Assembly: GCA_963750895.1 (NCBI GenBank)
Contig: CAVVSD010000005.1
Coordinates: 248,001 to 312,000 of the forward strand
Direction of reading: 5' to 3'
DNA from: CAVVSD01 sp963750895
Lineage (GTDB): Bacteria; Actinomycetota; Thermoleophilia; Solirubrobacterales; Solirubrobacteraceae
DNA: 64,000 nt
The translations under genes were made by a program, and so were the position numbers. How positions within the stretch are numbered: the stretch's first letter is position 1; every line of letters starts with the position of its first letter. Below, piece after piece: positions 9,409-15,678 of this stretch. Under the pieces are notes generated by a model. The model saw only the letters and a list, made by a program, of their open reading frames with translations. It ran no database searches and was not told the DNA's origin.

Positions 9409-10827
9409 ATGTCGACCCCAGCCGCCCATCCCTCACCCGCGCTGCGGCGCTCGTCCCCCAGTGCGGGACGCGTGGTCGCGCTCATCGCCGGCAGCCTGCT
9501 CGCGCTCCTGGCCGCCGCGCTGATCATCGGCGGCGCCGCGCTTCTCGCGGCGCACCTGACGCAGCGCGACGACGACGGCTTCTACACCTCCCCCACCACG
9601 CGCCTCGCGACGGCCACCTACGCGCTGACCGGCGAGGGCATCGATCTCGGCGACGTCCGAGGCAGCACCGCCGACTGGTCGGTCGAGTCCTTCGACGCGA
9701 CGACGCGCGTCCGCGTCGACCCGGCCGGCGAGGCGCCACTCTTCGTCGGGATCGCGCCCGAGGCCGAGGTGCAGGCGTACCTCCGTGGCGTCGCACACGA
9801 CCAGGTGCAGGACGTCGATCATCGTGGCGGCGATCTCGCCGCCCGGTACGACCGGGTGCCCGGCGGCCGCACCCCGCAGCCGCCGGGATCGGAGCGCTTC
9901 TGGGTCGCGTCGTCCAGCGGCGCCGGCACCCAGACGCTCCAGTGGAAGCCGCGCAGCGGTCGCTGGTCGGTCGTGGTCATGCGGGCCGACGCCGCGCGCG
10001 GCGTCACCGCCGACGTGAACGTCGGCGTACGCCTGAACGTCCTGTTGTGGATCGGCATCGGCCTCCTCGCGGCGGGCGTCCTCATCGCCGGCGCCTCGGC
10101 TGGGCTGCTCGTGTTCGGAACGCGCTCCTCGGGCGGCGCCGCCGCGTTCGCGCCCCCCGCGGTCGCCGCCGAGGCGCCCGTGGCCGCCATCGCCGCGTCC
10201 ACCTATCCGGTCGACGTCCGCGCCGAGCTCGACGAGCCCCTCAGCCGCTGGCTCTGGATCGTCAAGTGGTTCCTCGCCATCCCGCACGCGATCGTGCTCG
10301 CGTTCCTGTGGCTCGGATTCTGCGTGCTCACCGTGGTGGCGTTCTTCGCGATCCTCATCACCGGGCGCTACCCGCGGTCGCTGTTCGACTTCAACGTCGG
10401 GGTGCTGCGCTGGTCCTGGCGCGTGGGCTACTACGCCTGGGCCACGATCGGCACCGATCGCTACCCGCCGTTCTCCCTGGCATCGGATCCCAGCTACCCC
10501 GCCGACCTGGAGATCCCCTACCCCGAGCGGCTGTCGCGCGTGAAGGTGCTCTTCAAGTCGTGGCTGCTCGCGCTGCCCCATCTCGCGGTGCTCGCGGCGT
10601 TCTTCGGCTGGTGGAACGCGGCGATCACCTGGGGCTCGACGACGCTCCAGCCGCCCGGCCTGCTCGGGATCCTCGTGCTCGTCGCCGGTGTCGTGCTCCT
10701 CTTCACCGGCCGCTACCCCCGCGACGTGTTCGACCTCCTGGTCGGCATCGCGCGGTGGTCGCTGCGGGTGGCGGCCTACGTCGCGCTCATGCGCGACGAG
10801 TACCCGCCGTTCCGGCTCGGCCGGTGA
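9409..10827 (+). CDS. DUF4389-domain membrane protein
   Basis: 472 residues. A membrane segment near the N-terminus (about 20-48) is followed by an extracytoplasmic domain (about 50-200) and a second membrane segment (about 203-238). Two DUF4389 modules come next. Each has the pattern PLSRWLWIVKWFLAIPHAIVLAFLWL or RVKVLFKSWLLALPHLAVLA, followed by TGRYPRSLFDFNVGVLRWSWRV or TGRYPRDVFDLLVGIARWSLRV and ending DRYPPFSL or DEYPPFRLG. The family is widespread in actinobacteria and has no established function. The 3' end overlaps the convergent stress-protein gene by about 40 bases. Confidence 0.85.
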   Translation: MSTPAAHPSPALRRSSPSAGRVVALIAGSLLALLAAALIIGGAALLAAHLTQRDDDGFYTSPTTRLATATYALTGEGIDLGDVRGSTADWSVESFDATTRVRVDPAGEAPLFVGIAPEAEVQAYLRGVAHDQVQDVDHRGGDLAARYDRVPGGRTPQPPGSERFWVASSSGAGTQTLQWKPRSGRWSVVVMRADAARGVTADVNVGVRLNVLLWIGIGLLAAGVLIAGASAGLLVFGTRSSGGAAAFAPPAVAAEAPVAAIAASTYPVDVRAELDEPLSRWLWIVKWFLAIPHAIVLAFLWLGFCVLTVVAFFAILITGRYPRSLFDFNVGVLRWSWRVGYYAWATIGTDRYPPFSLASDPSYPADLEIPYPERLSRVKVLFKSWLLALPHLAVLAAFFGWWNAAITWGSTTLQPPGLLGILVLVAGVVLLFTGRYPRDVFDLLVGIARWSLRVAAYVALMRDEYPPFRLGR

Positions 10828-11536
10828 CCACCGTCTCGCCGTCCCCCTCACCACGTGGGAGCACGAGCACCGGACAGCGCGAGTGGGCGACGAGGTCGCT
10901 GCGCGATCCGCACACGAGGAGATCGACATCCTCGTCGCACGCCGCGACGACGTCGCCCGGCGTCTCCGCCCACGCGTCGCGGAGGAGCTCCTCCGCGTCC
11001 GCCGCGGGATCGCCGGCGGTCATGAGGCAGAGGTGCGCGTCAAGACCTCGGGCGAGCTCGATGGCGTGTCGAAGCGCATCCCGGGACTCCGCATCTGCGT
11101 CGATCGCCACGCCGACGACGCGGATGTGGGCCGGCCGACGCGCGGCGTAGCCGCCCGGTGCGATGGCGACCGGGCAGGGCGCTCCCTGCACGAGTCGCTG
11201 CGCAGTCGCTCCGAGACACGTCCGGTCCCGCTCGCCGCCGGGCGAGGAGGCCATCGCGATCAGCGCCGCCGGTTCGCGCTCGGCGGCCTCCCGGAGGCCG
11301 CGGGAGACGGAGCGGGCGGTGAGGTTGAGCGGCAGCGGATCGCCTGGAAGGCGCAGGCGCTCTTCGACGCCCATCAGGTGCGCCCGCTCGACGCGGATCG
11401 GGTCCTGCGCTCCCGCACGACAGACATGCACCATCCGGACCGGCGCGCAGCCGGGACGCGCGAGCACCCGGGCCAGCGCGACGGCGTCGGCGGCGCGGTC
11501 CGTCCCGTCGTGCGCAGCGATGTAGCTGCGCCGCAT
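10787..11536 (-). CDS. Universal stress protein, tandem domain
   Basis: 249 residues with two UspA-like domains. The N-terminal one begins RRSYIAAHDGTDRAADAVALARVLA and has ALIAMASSPGGERDRTCLGATAQRLVQGAPCPVAIAPGG. The C-terminal one starts IRVVGVAIDADAESRDALRHAIELA and ends LLVCGSRSDLVAHSRCPVLVLPRG. The glycine-rich ATP loop is only partly kept, so nucleotide binding is uncertain. It is transcribed towards the DUF4389 gene and away from the tRNA-associated element. Confidence 0.82.
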   Translation of the reverse strand: MRRSYIAAHDGTDRAADAVALARVLARPGCAPVRMVHVCRAGAQDPIRVERAHLMGVEERLRLPGDPLPLNLTARSVSRGLREAAEREPAALIAMASSPGGERDRTCLGATAQRLVQGAPCPVAIAPGGYAARRPAHIRVVGVAIDADAESRDALRHAIELARGLDAHLCLMTAGDPAADAEELLRDAWAETPGDVVAACDEDVDLLVCGSRSDLVAHSRCPVLVLPRGEGDGETVVTGRAGTAGTRRA

Positions 11537-11669
11537 CGTCCCTCCAGGGTCGCTGACCCACCGACCCTACGGCCGCGACCCGTGCCGGCGCATCCGTCGC
11601 ATCCACCCGACCGGTTGCGGATCTCCCGCTGCGCACGCGCGGAAGTCCCGCGTAGCGCCCAGAACGACG

Positions 11670-11693
11670 GAAGCCCCGCGTCCGCGGGGCTTC
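11670..11693 (-). terminator. Hairpin terminator, apparently the original tRNA-Glu terminator displaced by the element
   Basis: GAAGCCCCGC at 11670-11679 and GCGGGGCTTC at 11684-11693 form a perfect 10-bp stem with a 4-base loop. On the minus strand it follows directly (2 bases) after the duplicated 3' fragment of tRNA-Glu at 11696-11717. The intact tRNA at 15439-15511 has no comparable hairpin at its own 3' end. This is what insertion of DNA between a tRNA and its terminator would leave. Confidence 0.7.
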
Positions 11694-11695
11694 TC

Positions 11696-11717
11696 GGAGT
11701 ACCGCCACGGGGATTCG
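11696..11717 (-). repeat. Left attachment-site-like copy of the tRNA-Glu 3' end
   Basis: 22 bases identical to 15435-15456: begins GGAGTACCGCC and ends GGGGATTCG on the plus strand. On the minus strand it covers the T-arm 3' side and acceptor 3' strand of tRNA-Glu plus four bases beyond. Outside these 22 bases the two loci differ (CCGTTTC here against AACCCCGG in the tRNA). Duplication of a tRNA 3' end is the hallmark of site-specific integration by tyrosine recombinases. Confidence 0.75.
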
Positions 11718-11790
11718 CCGTTTCGTCTGAGACTCCCCCTGTCCCTAGATCACCCGGTGCTACTACCAGAACGCCACCAACGATGAGAGG

Positions 11791-11808
11791 ACTACCGCAA
11801 GCGGTAGT
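11791..11808. promoter_or_regulatory. 18-bp palindrome near the left end of the element
   Basis: ACTACCGC at 11791-11798 and GCGGTAGT at 11801-11808 with AA between them form a perfect inverted repeat, about 75 bases inside the left boundary. It lies in a gene-free stretch (11718 to about 11967) that is less GC-rich than its surroundings. A recombinase, excisionase or repressor site is possible; no protein can be assigned. Confidence 0.4.
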
Positions 11809-11967
11809 GGTGAGTTCCATCGAAGTGTCGTTGTTCGTGTTGTTAGTGGTCACGCGCGACACGCACGCACGACTGCACAGTCAGAAGAAACGGGCGCGCC
11901 GAACGAGAACGCGCGGCGCGACAAGCTGCAAGCGGAGCACCTCCTCAAGCTGGGCGAGCAGGGCCTC

Positions 11968-12432
11968 GTGCCCATCCCGGTGCACGTCGGGGAGTGGCGC
12001 GCGGGCGTCCTCGCCAACACCGCTCAGTTCGTCGCGCGCCTGTTCGGGCTACAGGCCGCGGCCGGCGAGCGCTGGCCGCGCGTCATCGCCTGCGGCTGGG
12101 CCGCCCCGCACATCGGCGCGCACAAGACCCGCGTCGCGGGGGCGCTGCGCGAGATGACGGAGGAAACATGTAGGACGCGCGAGCCCGCCCTCCGGCGCAC
12201 GGCAGAGTTAATGCCAGGTCATCGGACAACCGCGCCCGCCGGGCCGCGCCAATTCCCGAGGGAGCCGAGTAGCAGCGTGACGAAGGAACCAACCCGCTGG
12301 CGCATCGCCGGACATCTACCGCCACCGCCGCCGCCGACTCGCCCTGCTCTACCGCGCAGAGAAGGCGGCGCTCACCCCGGAGGTGCGCCATGCGCAACCA
12401 CGGCTGCACGCGCCCGCCAGCCGCCGTCGTAG
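11968..12432 (+). CDS. Hypothetical protein in the element, possibly frameshifted
   Basis: The GTG at 11968 begins MPIPVHVGEWRAGVLANTAQF and the first 75 residues have a natural composition (VARLFGLQAAAGERWPRVIACGW, ALREMTEE). The open frame extends upstream without a stop to about 11748 (TGAPNENARRDKLQAEHLLKLGEQ), so the true start may be earlier. From about 12170 the sequence turns Pro/Arg-rich and is probably no longer coding in this frame. Another frame at about 12310-12375 reads DIYRHRRRRLALLYRAEKAA, suggesting a second short gene or a frameshift. No family is recognised. Confidence 0.35.
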   Translation: MPIPVHVGEWRAGVLANTAQFVARLFGLQAAAGERWPRVIACGWAAPHIGAHKTRVAGALREMTEETCRTREPALRRTAELMPGHRTTAPAGPRQFPREPSSSVTKEPTRWRIAGHLPPPPPPTRPALPRREGGAHPGGAPCATTAARARQPPS

Positions 12433-12723
12433 ACCTCGACGGGCGAGCCACCGAATCTCTCGTCCTCGCCGGGTTCGAGCCTGGCTGCGCCATCGCGCTC
12501 TGCGACGTCCACGCCGCGCTCTGGCGCGAGGAGGCCTGGCCGCGAGGCAGGCGCACGCCCGCCCGCCAGGCCGGCGTCTTCTCCCTCTACCTCGCTCCAC
12601 GAGCTCGCCGCCAATCTCTCCACCGACACATGGGACGTGATCCGCAACCGATTGGACCCCCGGATCTACCGCCCGACGATCGCGGTCAAGTCGCTGCCGT
12701 GGGGCGTTGATAGCGTTCGCTGA
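12390..12723 (+). CDS. Small hypothetical protein coupled to the methyltransferase, frameshifted
   Basis: The ATG at 12390 has a strong ribosome site (GGAGGT, 7 bases upstream). The first part reads MRNHGCTRPPAAVVDLDGRA and ALCDVHAALWREEAW, with a Cys-x-x-His-like spacing. Near 12570 a one-base shift gives a convincing C-terminus, HELAANLSTDTWDVIRNRLD through AVKSLPWGVDSVR, with a TGA at 12721-12723 that overlaps the ATG of the methyltransferase (TGATG). Without the shift the frame ends at 12710. Function unknown; the overlap argues for joint translation with the methyltransferase. Confidence 0.5.
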
Positions 12724-13409
12724 TGGCTCTGACCCTGCGAGCGCGACGCGCGCACGGCTACGAGAGCCCACGGCCGGACATCCAGGCGCACGTCCCTGAC
12801 TCCGCTCGCAACGCGCTGGAGCTCGGATGCTCTACCGGCGCGCTCGGGGCGGCGATCAAGGCACGCCAGCCGGCGTCGGTGGTGGGCGTGGAGATCGACA
12901 AGGAGTACTCCCGGGCCGCTCGAGCGCGGCTCGATCGGGTGGTGTTGATGGACGCGGAGGCGTTTGCCGCCGGAGAAATGCCGCCCGAAGCGCCGTTCGA
13001 CTGCCTCATCGCGGCCGACGTCCTGGAGCATCTCGCCGATCCGTGGACCACGCTCACGCGCACCGTCGCGATGCTGGAGACCGGCGCGACCGTCATCGTG
13101 AGCCTGCCGAACGCCGTGAACTGGAAGGGACTGCTTCGGATCGCGCGCGAGGGGCGGTGGCCGGCCGACGACGAAGGCGTGTTCGATCGGACGCACCTGC
13201 GCTGGTTCGGACCGGAGGACGCGGCGGATCTCGTCCGTGCCGCCGGCGTGGACGTGAGGACCGTAGAGCCGCGCTACTGGCTCGAGGGAGTCCGCTTCAG
13301 AGTCGTGAAACTGCTGGCGCGCACGCGGCTTGCGCCGCTGCTTCCGTTCCAGGTCATCGTGGTCGGAACGAAGGCCGACCCGCGGTTCATCCGTTCCACC
13401 GCACCCTGA
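12723..13409 (+). CDS. Class I SAM-dependent methyltransferase
   Basis: 228 residues. Motif I for SAM binding is NALELGCSTGALGAAIKAR, the acidic strand-2 end is VVGVEIDKEYSRAAR, and motif IV-like CLIAADVLEHLADPW has the Asp expected at strand 4. The layout is Methyltransf_23/11 type, as seen in glycan, lipid and small-molecule methyltransferases; it lacks DNA-methylase motifs (no DPPY/NPPY), so a modification role is not supported. It is the only confidently identified enzyme of the tRNA-Glu element and is coupled to the small gene upstream. Confidence 0.85.
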   Translation: MALTLRARRAHGYESPRPDIQAHVPDSARNALELGCSTGALGAAIKARQPASVVGVEIDKEYSRAARARLDRVVLMDAEAFAAGEMPPEAPFDCLIAADVLEHLADPWTTLTRTVAMLETGATVIVSLPNAVNWKGLLRIAREGRWPADDEGVFDRTHLRWFGPEDAADLVRAAGVDVRTVEPRYWLEGVRFRVVKLLARTRLAPLLPFQVIVVGTKADPRFIRSTAP

Positions 13410-14107
13410 GCTCCTCGGAGCGCCGCGCGCGCCCTTGCGGGGGACACCGCGCTCGGCGTGGGATCGACCGCGCGCCGCGCGCGGATCAGCCCCCCTGGGG
13501 CGGGGATCACGCCCTTCCTCGCCCGCCCCATCCGCGCCCGGGGCGCGCCTCGAGCCCTGGCCTCAAGCGCCAGGAGCGCTCTCCGAGAGCCGCCCGGGGC
13601 GCCGCACGCGCCGCTCTCGCCGGCCGCCATTCGGCGCTCCGAGCGCCGAGCTCGACCCCCAGGCCCAGCGCGCCGTCCCGGCGCGAGGCCTGGCCCTCGC
13701 CCCAGCCCGCCCGCGCCCGCGCCGCGCGCGAGGGCCAGCGTGCCCCTCGCCCTGGGCCACCGGCCCCCCTCGCCCTCCGCATCCCCGCTCCTAGCAGGAG
13801 TCGCCTCCGCGGCATCGGGGCCACCGGCCCCCCCTCGCGCGCGGCAGGGCAGGCTCGCCTCGAGGCCAGGGCCAGCAGGCCGCGCGCATCGGCCGGCGCC
13901 CCGCGAGATACGGGCGCGAGCATCGCGCGGCGAGCGAGCGATGCGGCCCCCGGAACTGCGGCCTCAGGCCGCGAGCATCGGGCGGCCGAGCGGCCGATGC
14001 GGCGAAGCCCCCGGGCTATCCCCTCCTGGGGCACCCCCTCCCCGGCGAGCAAGCTCCCCCGTGGAGAACGCGTGGAAACTCGACTGAATCGGTAGGAAAG
14101 GCCGGGG
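13410..14107. other. Hairpin-dense segment without a recognisable gene; candidate structured RNA
   Basis: About 0.7 kb of extremely GC-rich sequence in which no frame resembles a natural protein on either strand (long frames are Arg/Ala/Pro strings). It contains many short perfect inverted repeats with tiny loops: CGGCGCT/AGCGCCG at 13632-13648, GCGAGG/CCTCGC at about 13683-13700, CTCCT/AGGAG at about 13789-13800, GCATCGC/GCGATGC at 13920-13944, GCGGCCT/AGGCCGC at 13958-13972 and GCATCGG/CCGATGC at 13975-14000. Two motifs are duplicated (GGGCCACCGGCCC near 13754 and 13818; a 32-base hairpin at 13916 and 13971). A large folded RNA or a repeat-bearing DNA site are both possible; no known RNA class was matched. 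Confidence 0.45.
13916..14003. repeat. Pair of near-identical hairpin-forming direct repeats
   Basis: 13916-13947 and 13971-14003 share GCGAGCATCG at the start, a GCGGC core and CGATGCGGC at the end, differing at a few positions. Each unit folds on itself through GCATCG(C/G) pairing with (G/C)CGATGC. Between them is a third hairpin, GCGGCC-TCA-GGCCGC. The compensated differences inside the stems (C/G changes matched on both arms) suggest that base pairing matters. Confidence 0.55.
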
Positions 14108-14400
14108 GTGCGCGTAGGGTCGCGCCGGATGCTCACCAGCCCGCTCACCGCGCACTACGTGCGCGTCCTGGCCGCCAACCCGCCGCCTCCGCCTCCGCCG
14201 CCCGATCACGGACCTGTTGATGCCGCGATCCGGGCCGCCGCCGGCCGCGTGGGGCGCAGTCCTCGTCGCCGCCCTCAACACCGCCGGCTCCCGCGGTCCT
14301 GGACGGCGGCGCGCGCGAGAGCTCCGCGCCGCCGGATGCCCGCGCTGCGATGCGGGCCTTCGACCTCAACCTGCGCCGCCAACTCGAGGGCGCGCGCTGA
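14108..14400 (+). CDS. Small Pro-rich hypothetical protein of the element, frameshifted
   Basis: The GTG at 14108 follows an AGGAAAGG ribosome site. The product starts MRVGSRRMLTSPLTAHYVRV and continues LAANPPPPPPPPDHGPVDAA, then the frame breaks. A plausible end in another frame, DARAAMRAFDLNLRRQLEG with AR and a TGA at 14398-14400, overlaps the ATG of the next gene (TGATG). At least one indel is needed to join these. No family is recognised. The order of small coupled genes resembles phage or satellite operons, but nothing proves it. Confidence 0.35.
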
Positions 14401-15134
14401 TGGTCAGCGCGCCGAAGCCGATTCTTGAGGCGCTCGCCGCTGTCGAGGAGCGCCGCCGGGAGCTCGCGGAGGCTCAGCGCACGCACCGCCAGGCTCAGCG
14501 CGCCATCGCGGAGGGCCGCGCGAGGGACAACCGCGCCATCGCGGAGGCCCGCGACGCCGGCAAGCGTGAGCCCCAGCGCAAGCACGAGGCGGAGGCGGAG
14601 CGCGCCGCCGATGCCGCGTCGCGAGAGCTCGAGGTCTGCCAGGAGCGCCTCCGCCGCGCCAGCGAGCGCGTCGACCGGGCGCTCGAGGCTGGCTCCGGGG
14701 AGTGGCTCGCCGCCGTGGAGGCCGCGGGAGCGGATGCCGATGAGCGGGCCTCGCCGCCGTGGAGGAGCTCAGGGCCAGCCTGACGGCGCGCAGCAACCTC
14801 GTCGTGCTGCGCGGGCACGTCCAGAACGTCGCGAACCCGCCGACGCGCGAGCAGGCGCTCGCCGGCCCCCCGCAGCCCGGGGGGCCGGGCACGATCTCGA
14901 CGTACCGGGGCACCAACGGCGACGCGACGCCGGCGGCGGATGCTCGACGCCGTCGCGCAGCACGTGCGCCAGACCGGCATCGGCGCGGTCCGCGCCGGCG
15001 AGGACGCGGAGCGCGAGGAGCGCGAGCGCGCCCAGCGCCGCCAGCAGGAGCACGACGAGGAGACGGCGCGGCGGGCGGCTGAGGATGCCGCCAGCGCGCA
15101 GCACCCCTCCGGCCCGCGGCGCGTCGCCTGGTAG
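14400..15134 (+). CDS. Coiled-coil hypothetical protein of the element, frameshifted
   Basis: The ATG at 14400 starts MVSAPKPILEALAAVEERRR, then a long charged helix (ELAEAQRTHRQAQRAIAEG, SRELEVCQERLRRASERVDR) up to ADADER. The frame ends early at 14783, but from 14759 another frame continues EELRASLTARSNLVVLRGHV and GGPGTISTYRGTNGDATPAA, and from 14940 the first frame resumes with MLDAVAQHVRQTGIGAVRAG and a second Glu/Arg-rich helix to a stop at 15134. This is either one gene with two indels or two to three overlapping genes. The heptad-like Ala/Glu/Arg pattern predicts coiled coils. No homologous family is recognised. Confidence 0.45.
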
Positions 15135-15168
15135 CGATGGTGGCGGAGCGCGAGCTCGAGGCCTGCGA

Positions 15169-15492
15169 GTGCAGCTCGCCCGTGAGCTCGCCAACGCCGT
15201 CCTTGCCCCCGACGCTGATGAGCGTCGTCGCCGGCGCGTCGCCCGCCTCCTGACCCGCGTCGACTCCGTCGTCGACGTGCAGGGCGACGAGACGATGGAG
15301 ACGTACCGGCGACGCCGCCTCCGCGTCGCCGCGGACCTGGGCCTCACCGTGGTGGGCACGCGGCCCCGCGCGCACCGGAGCGGCCAGCGCATCAAGTTCT
15401 GGCTCTACAGCGAGGGTTTCCTCGAGGCGCGCGAGGAGTACCGCCACGGGGATTCGAACCCCGGTTTCCGCCGTGAGAGGGCGGCGTCCTAG
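15169..15492 (+). CDS. Hypothetical protein whose 3' end runs through the attachment site into the tRNA-Glu gene (antisense)
   Basis: The likely start is the GTG at 15169 (MQLARELANAVLAPDADERR). The body has a natural composition, including TRVDSVVDVQGDETMETYRR, RLRVAADLGLTVVGTRPRAH and RIKFWLYSEGFLEAREEYR, which could be a small nucleic-acid-binding fold. The last residues (HGDSNPGFRRERAAS) are encoded by the 22-bp repeat and the antisense strand of tRNA-Glu, with the stop at 15490-15492. So the reading frame was completed or altered by integration. Function unknown; the start is uncertain because the frame is open upstream. Confidence 0.45.
   Translation: MQLARELANAVLAPDADERRRRRVARLLTRVDSVVDVQGDETMETYRRRRLRVAADLGLTVVGTRPRAHRSGQRIKFWLYSEGFLEAREEYRHGDSNPGFRRERAAS
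15435..15456 (-). repeat. Right attachment-site-like repeat within tRNA-Glu
   Basis: Identical over 22 bases to 11696-11717. It covers the 3' part of the tRNA-Glu gene (T-loop 3' side, T-stem, acceptor 3' strand and discriminator) plus four bases beyond. The intact tRNA lies on this side. Confidence 0.75.
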
Positions 15493-15511
15493 TCCCCTAG
15501 ACGATGGCGGC
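15439..15511 (-). tRNA. tRNA-Glu (anticodon CTC)
   Basis: The minus-strand sequence begins GCCGCCATCGTCTAG, has the anticodon arm CCGCC-CTCTCAC-GGCGG with anticodon CTC, a T-arm with GGTTCGAATCC and the acceptor 3' strand TGGCGGT followed by discriminator A. No CCA is encoded. The terminal pair is G1-U72, a wobble; this may reflect sequence brought in by the element at the 3' end. All stems otherwise pair fully. Confidence 0.93.
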
Positions 15512-15565
15512 TCGGGGCGACACGAGGGTAGCAACCCCTCCGCTATCCTCGGCGCGTCGCTGCGG

Positions 15566-15651
<86 letters not shown>

Positions 15652-15660
15652 TCGTGGTGG

Positions 15661-15678
15661 GCCCTGCCGGTGCAGGGC
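15661..15678. terminator. Hairpin terminator between tRNA-Leu and the convergent kinase gene
   Basis: GCCCTG at 15661-15666 and CAGGGC at 15673-15678 form a 6-bp stem with a 6-base loop, directly between the 3' end of tRNA-Leu and the corrected stop (15679) of the minus-strand histidine kinase. Confidence 0.6.

Larger units (their letters stand above)
11696..15456. mobile_element. Small integrated element (about 3.7 kb) at the 3' end of tRNA-Glu
   Basis: The segment is bounded by two identical 22-bp copies of the tRNA-Glu 3' end. The tRNA is intact at the right boundary; the left boundary has only the fragment, followed by a terminator hairpin that suits the tRNA. The interior holds an 18-bp palindrome next to the left end, short unrecognised genes, a SAM methyltransferase, a hairpin-dense segment with no convincing gene, and a coiled-coil gene. 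No recombinase, capsid, relaxase or transposase was recognised, so it may be a decayed element, a satellite using another element's integrase, or one whose integrase is too damaged to recognise. Boundaries are firm; mobility is inferred. Confidence 0.65.

Noticed and set aside
11374..11862. A minus-strand frame starting MSRVTTNNTNNDTSMELTTT and crossing the left repeat
   Set aside because: The start looks interesting, but it overlaps the universal stress gene in another frame, has no ribosome site I trust and no recognised family. Too weak to annotate.
12723..13409. DNA modification methylase in a restriction system
   Set aside because: The SAM motif is present but the DNA-methylase catalytic motif is absent and no endonuclease is nearby.
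13916..14003. CRISPR-like array
   Set aside because: Only two repeat units, each self-folding, with a spacer that is itself a hairpin and no cas genes in the window.
11718..15434. A search by eye for integrase, relaxase, transposase or capsid genes in the tRNA-Glu element
   Set aside because: No R-H-R-Y recombinase, DDE or HUH motifs were found in any frame, even allowing for single indels. Absence is by reading only, so a diverged gene could be missed.
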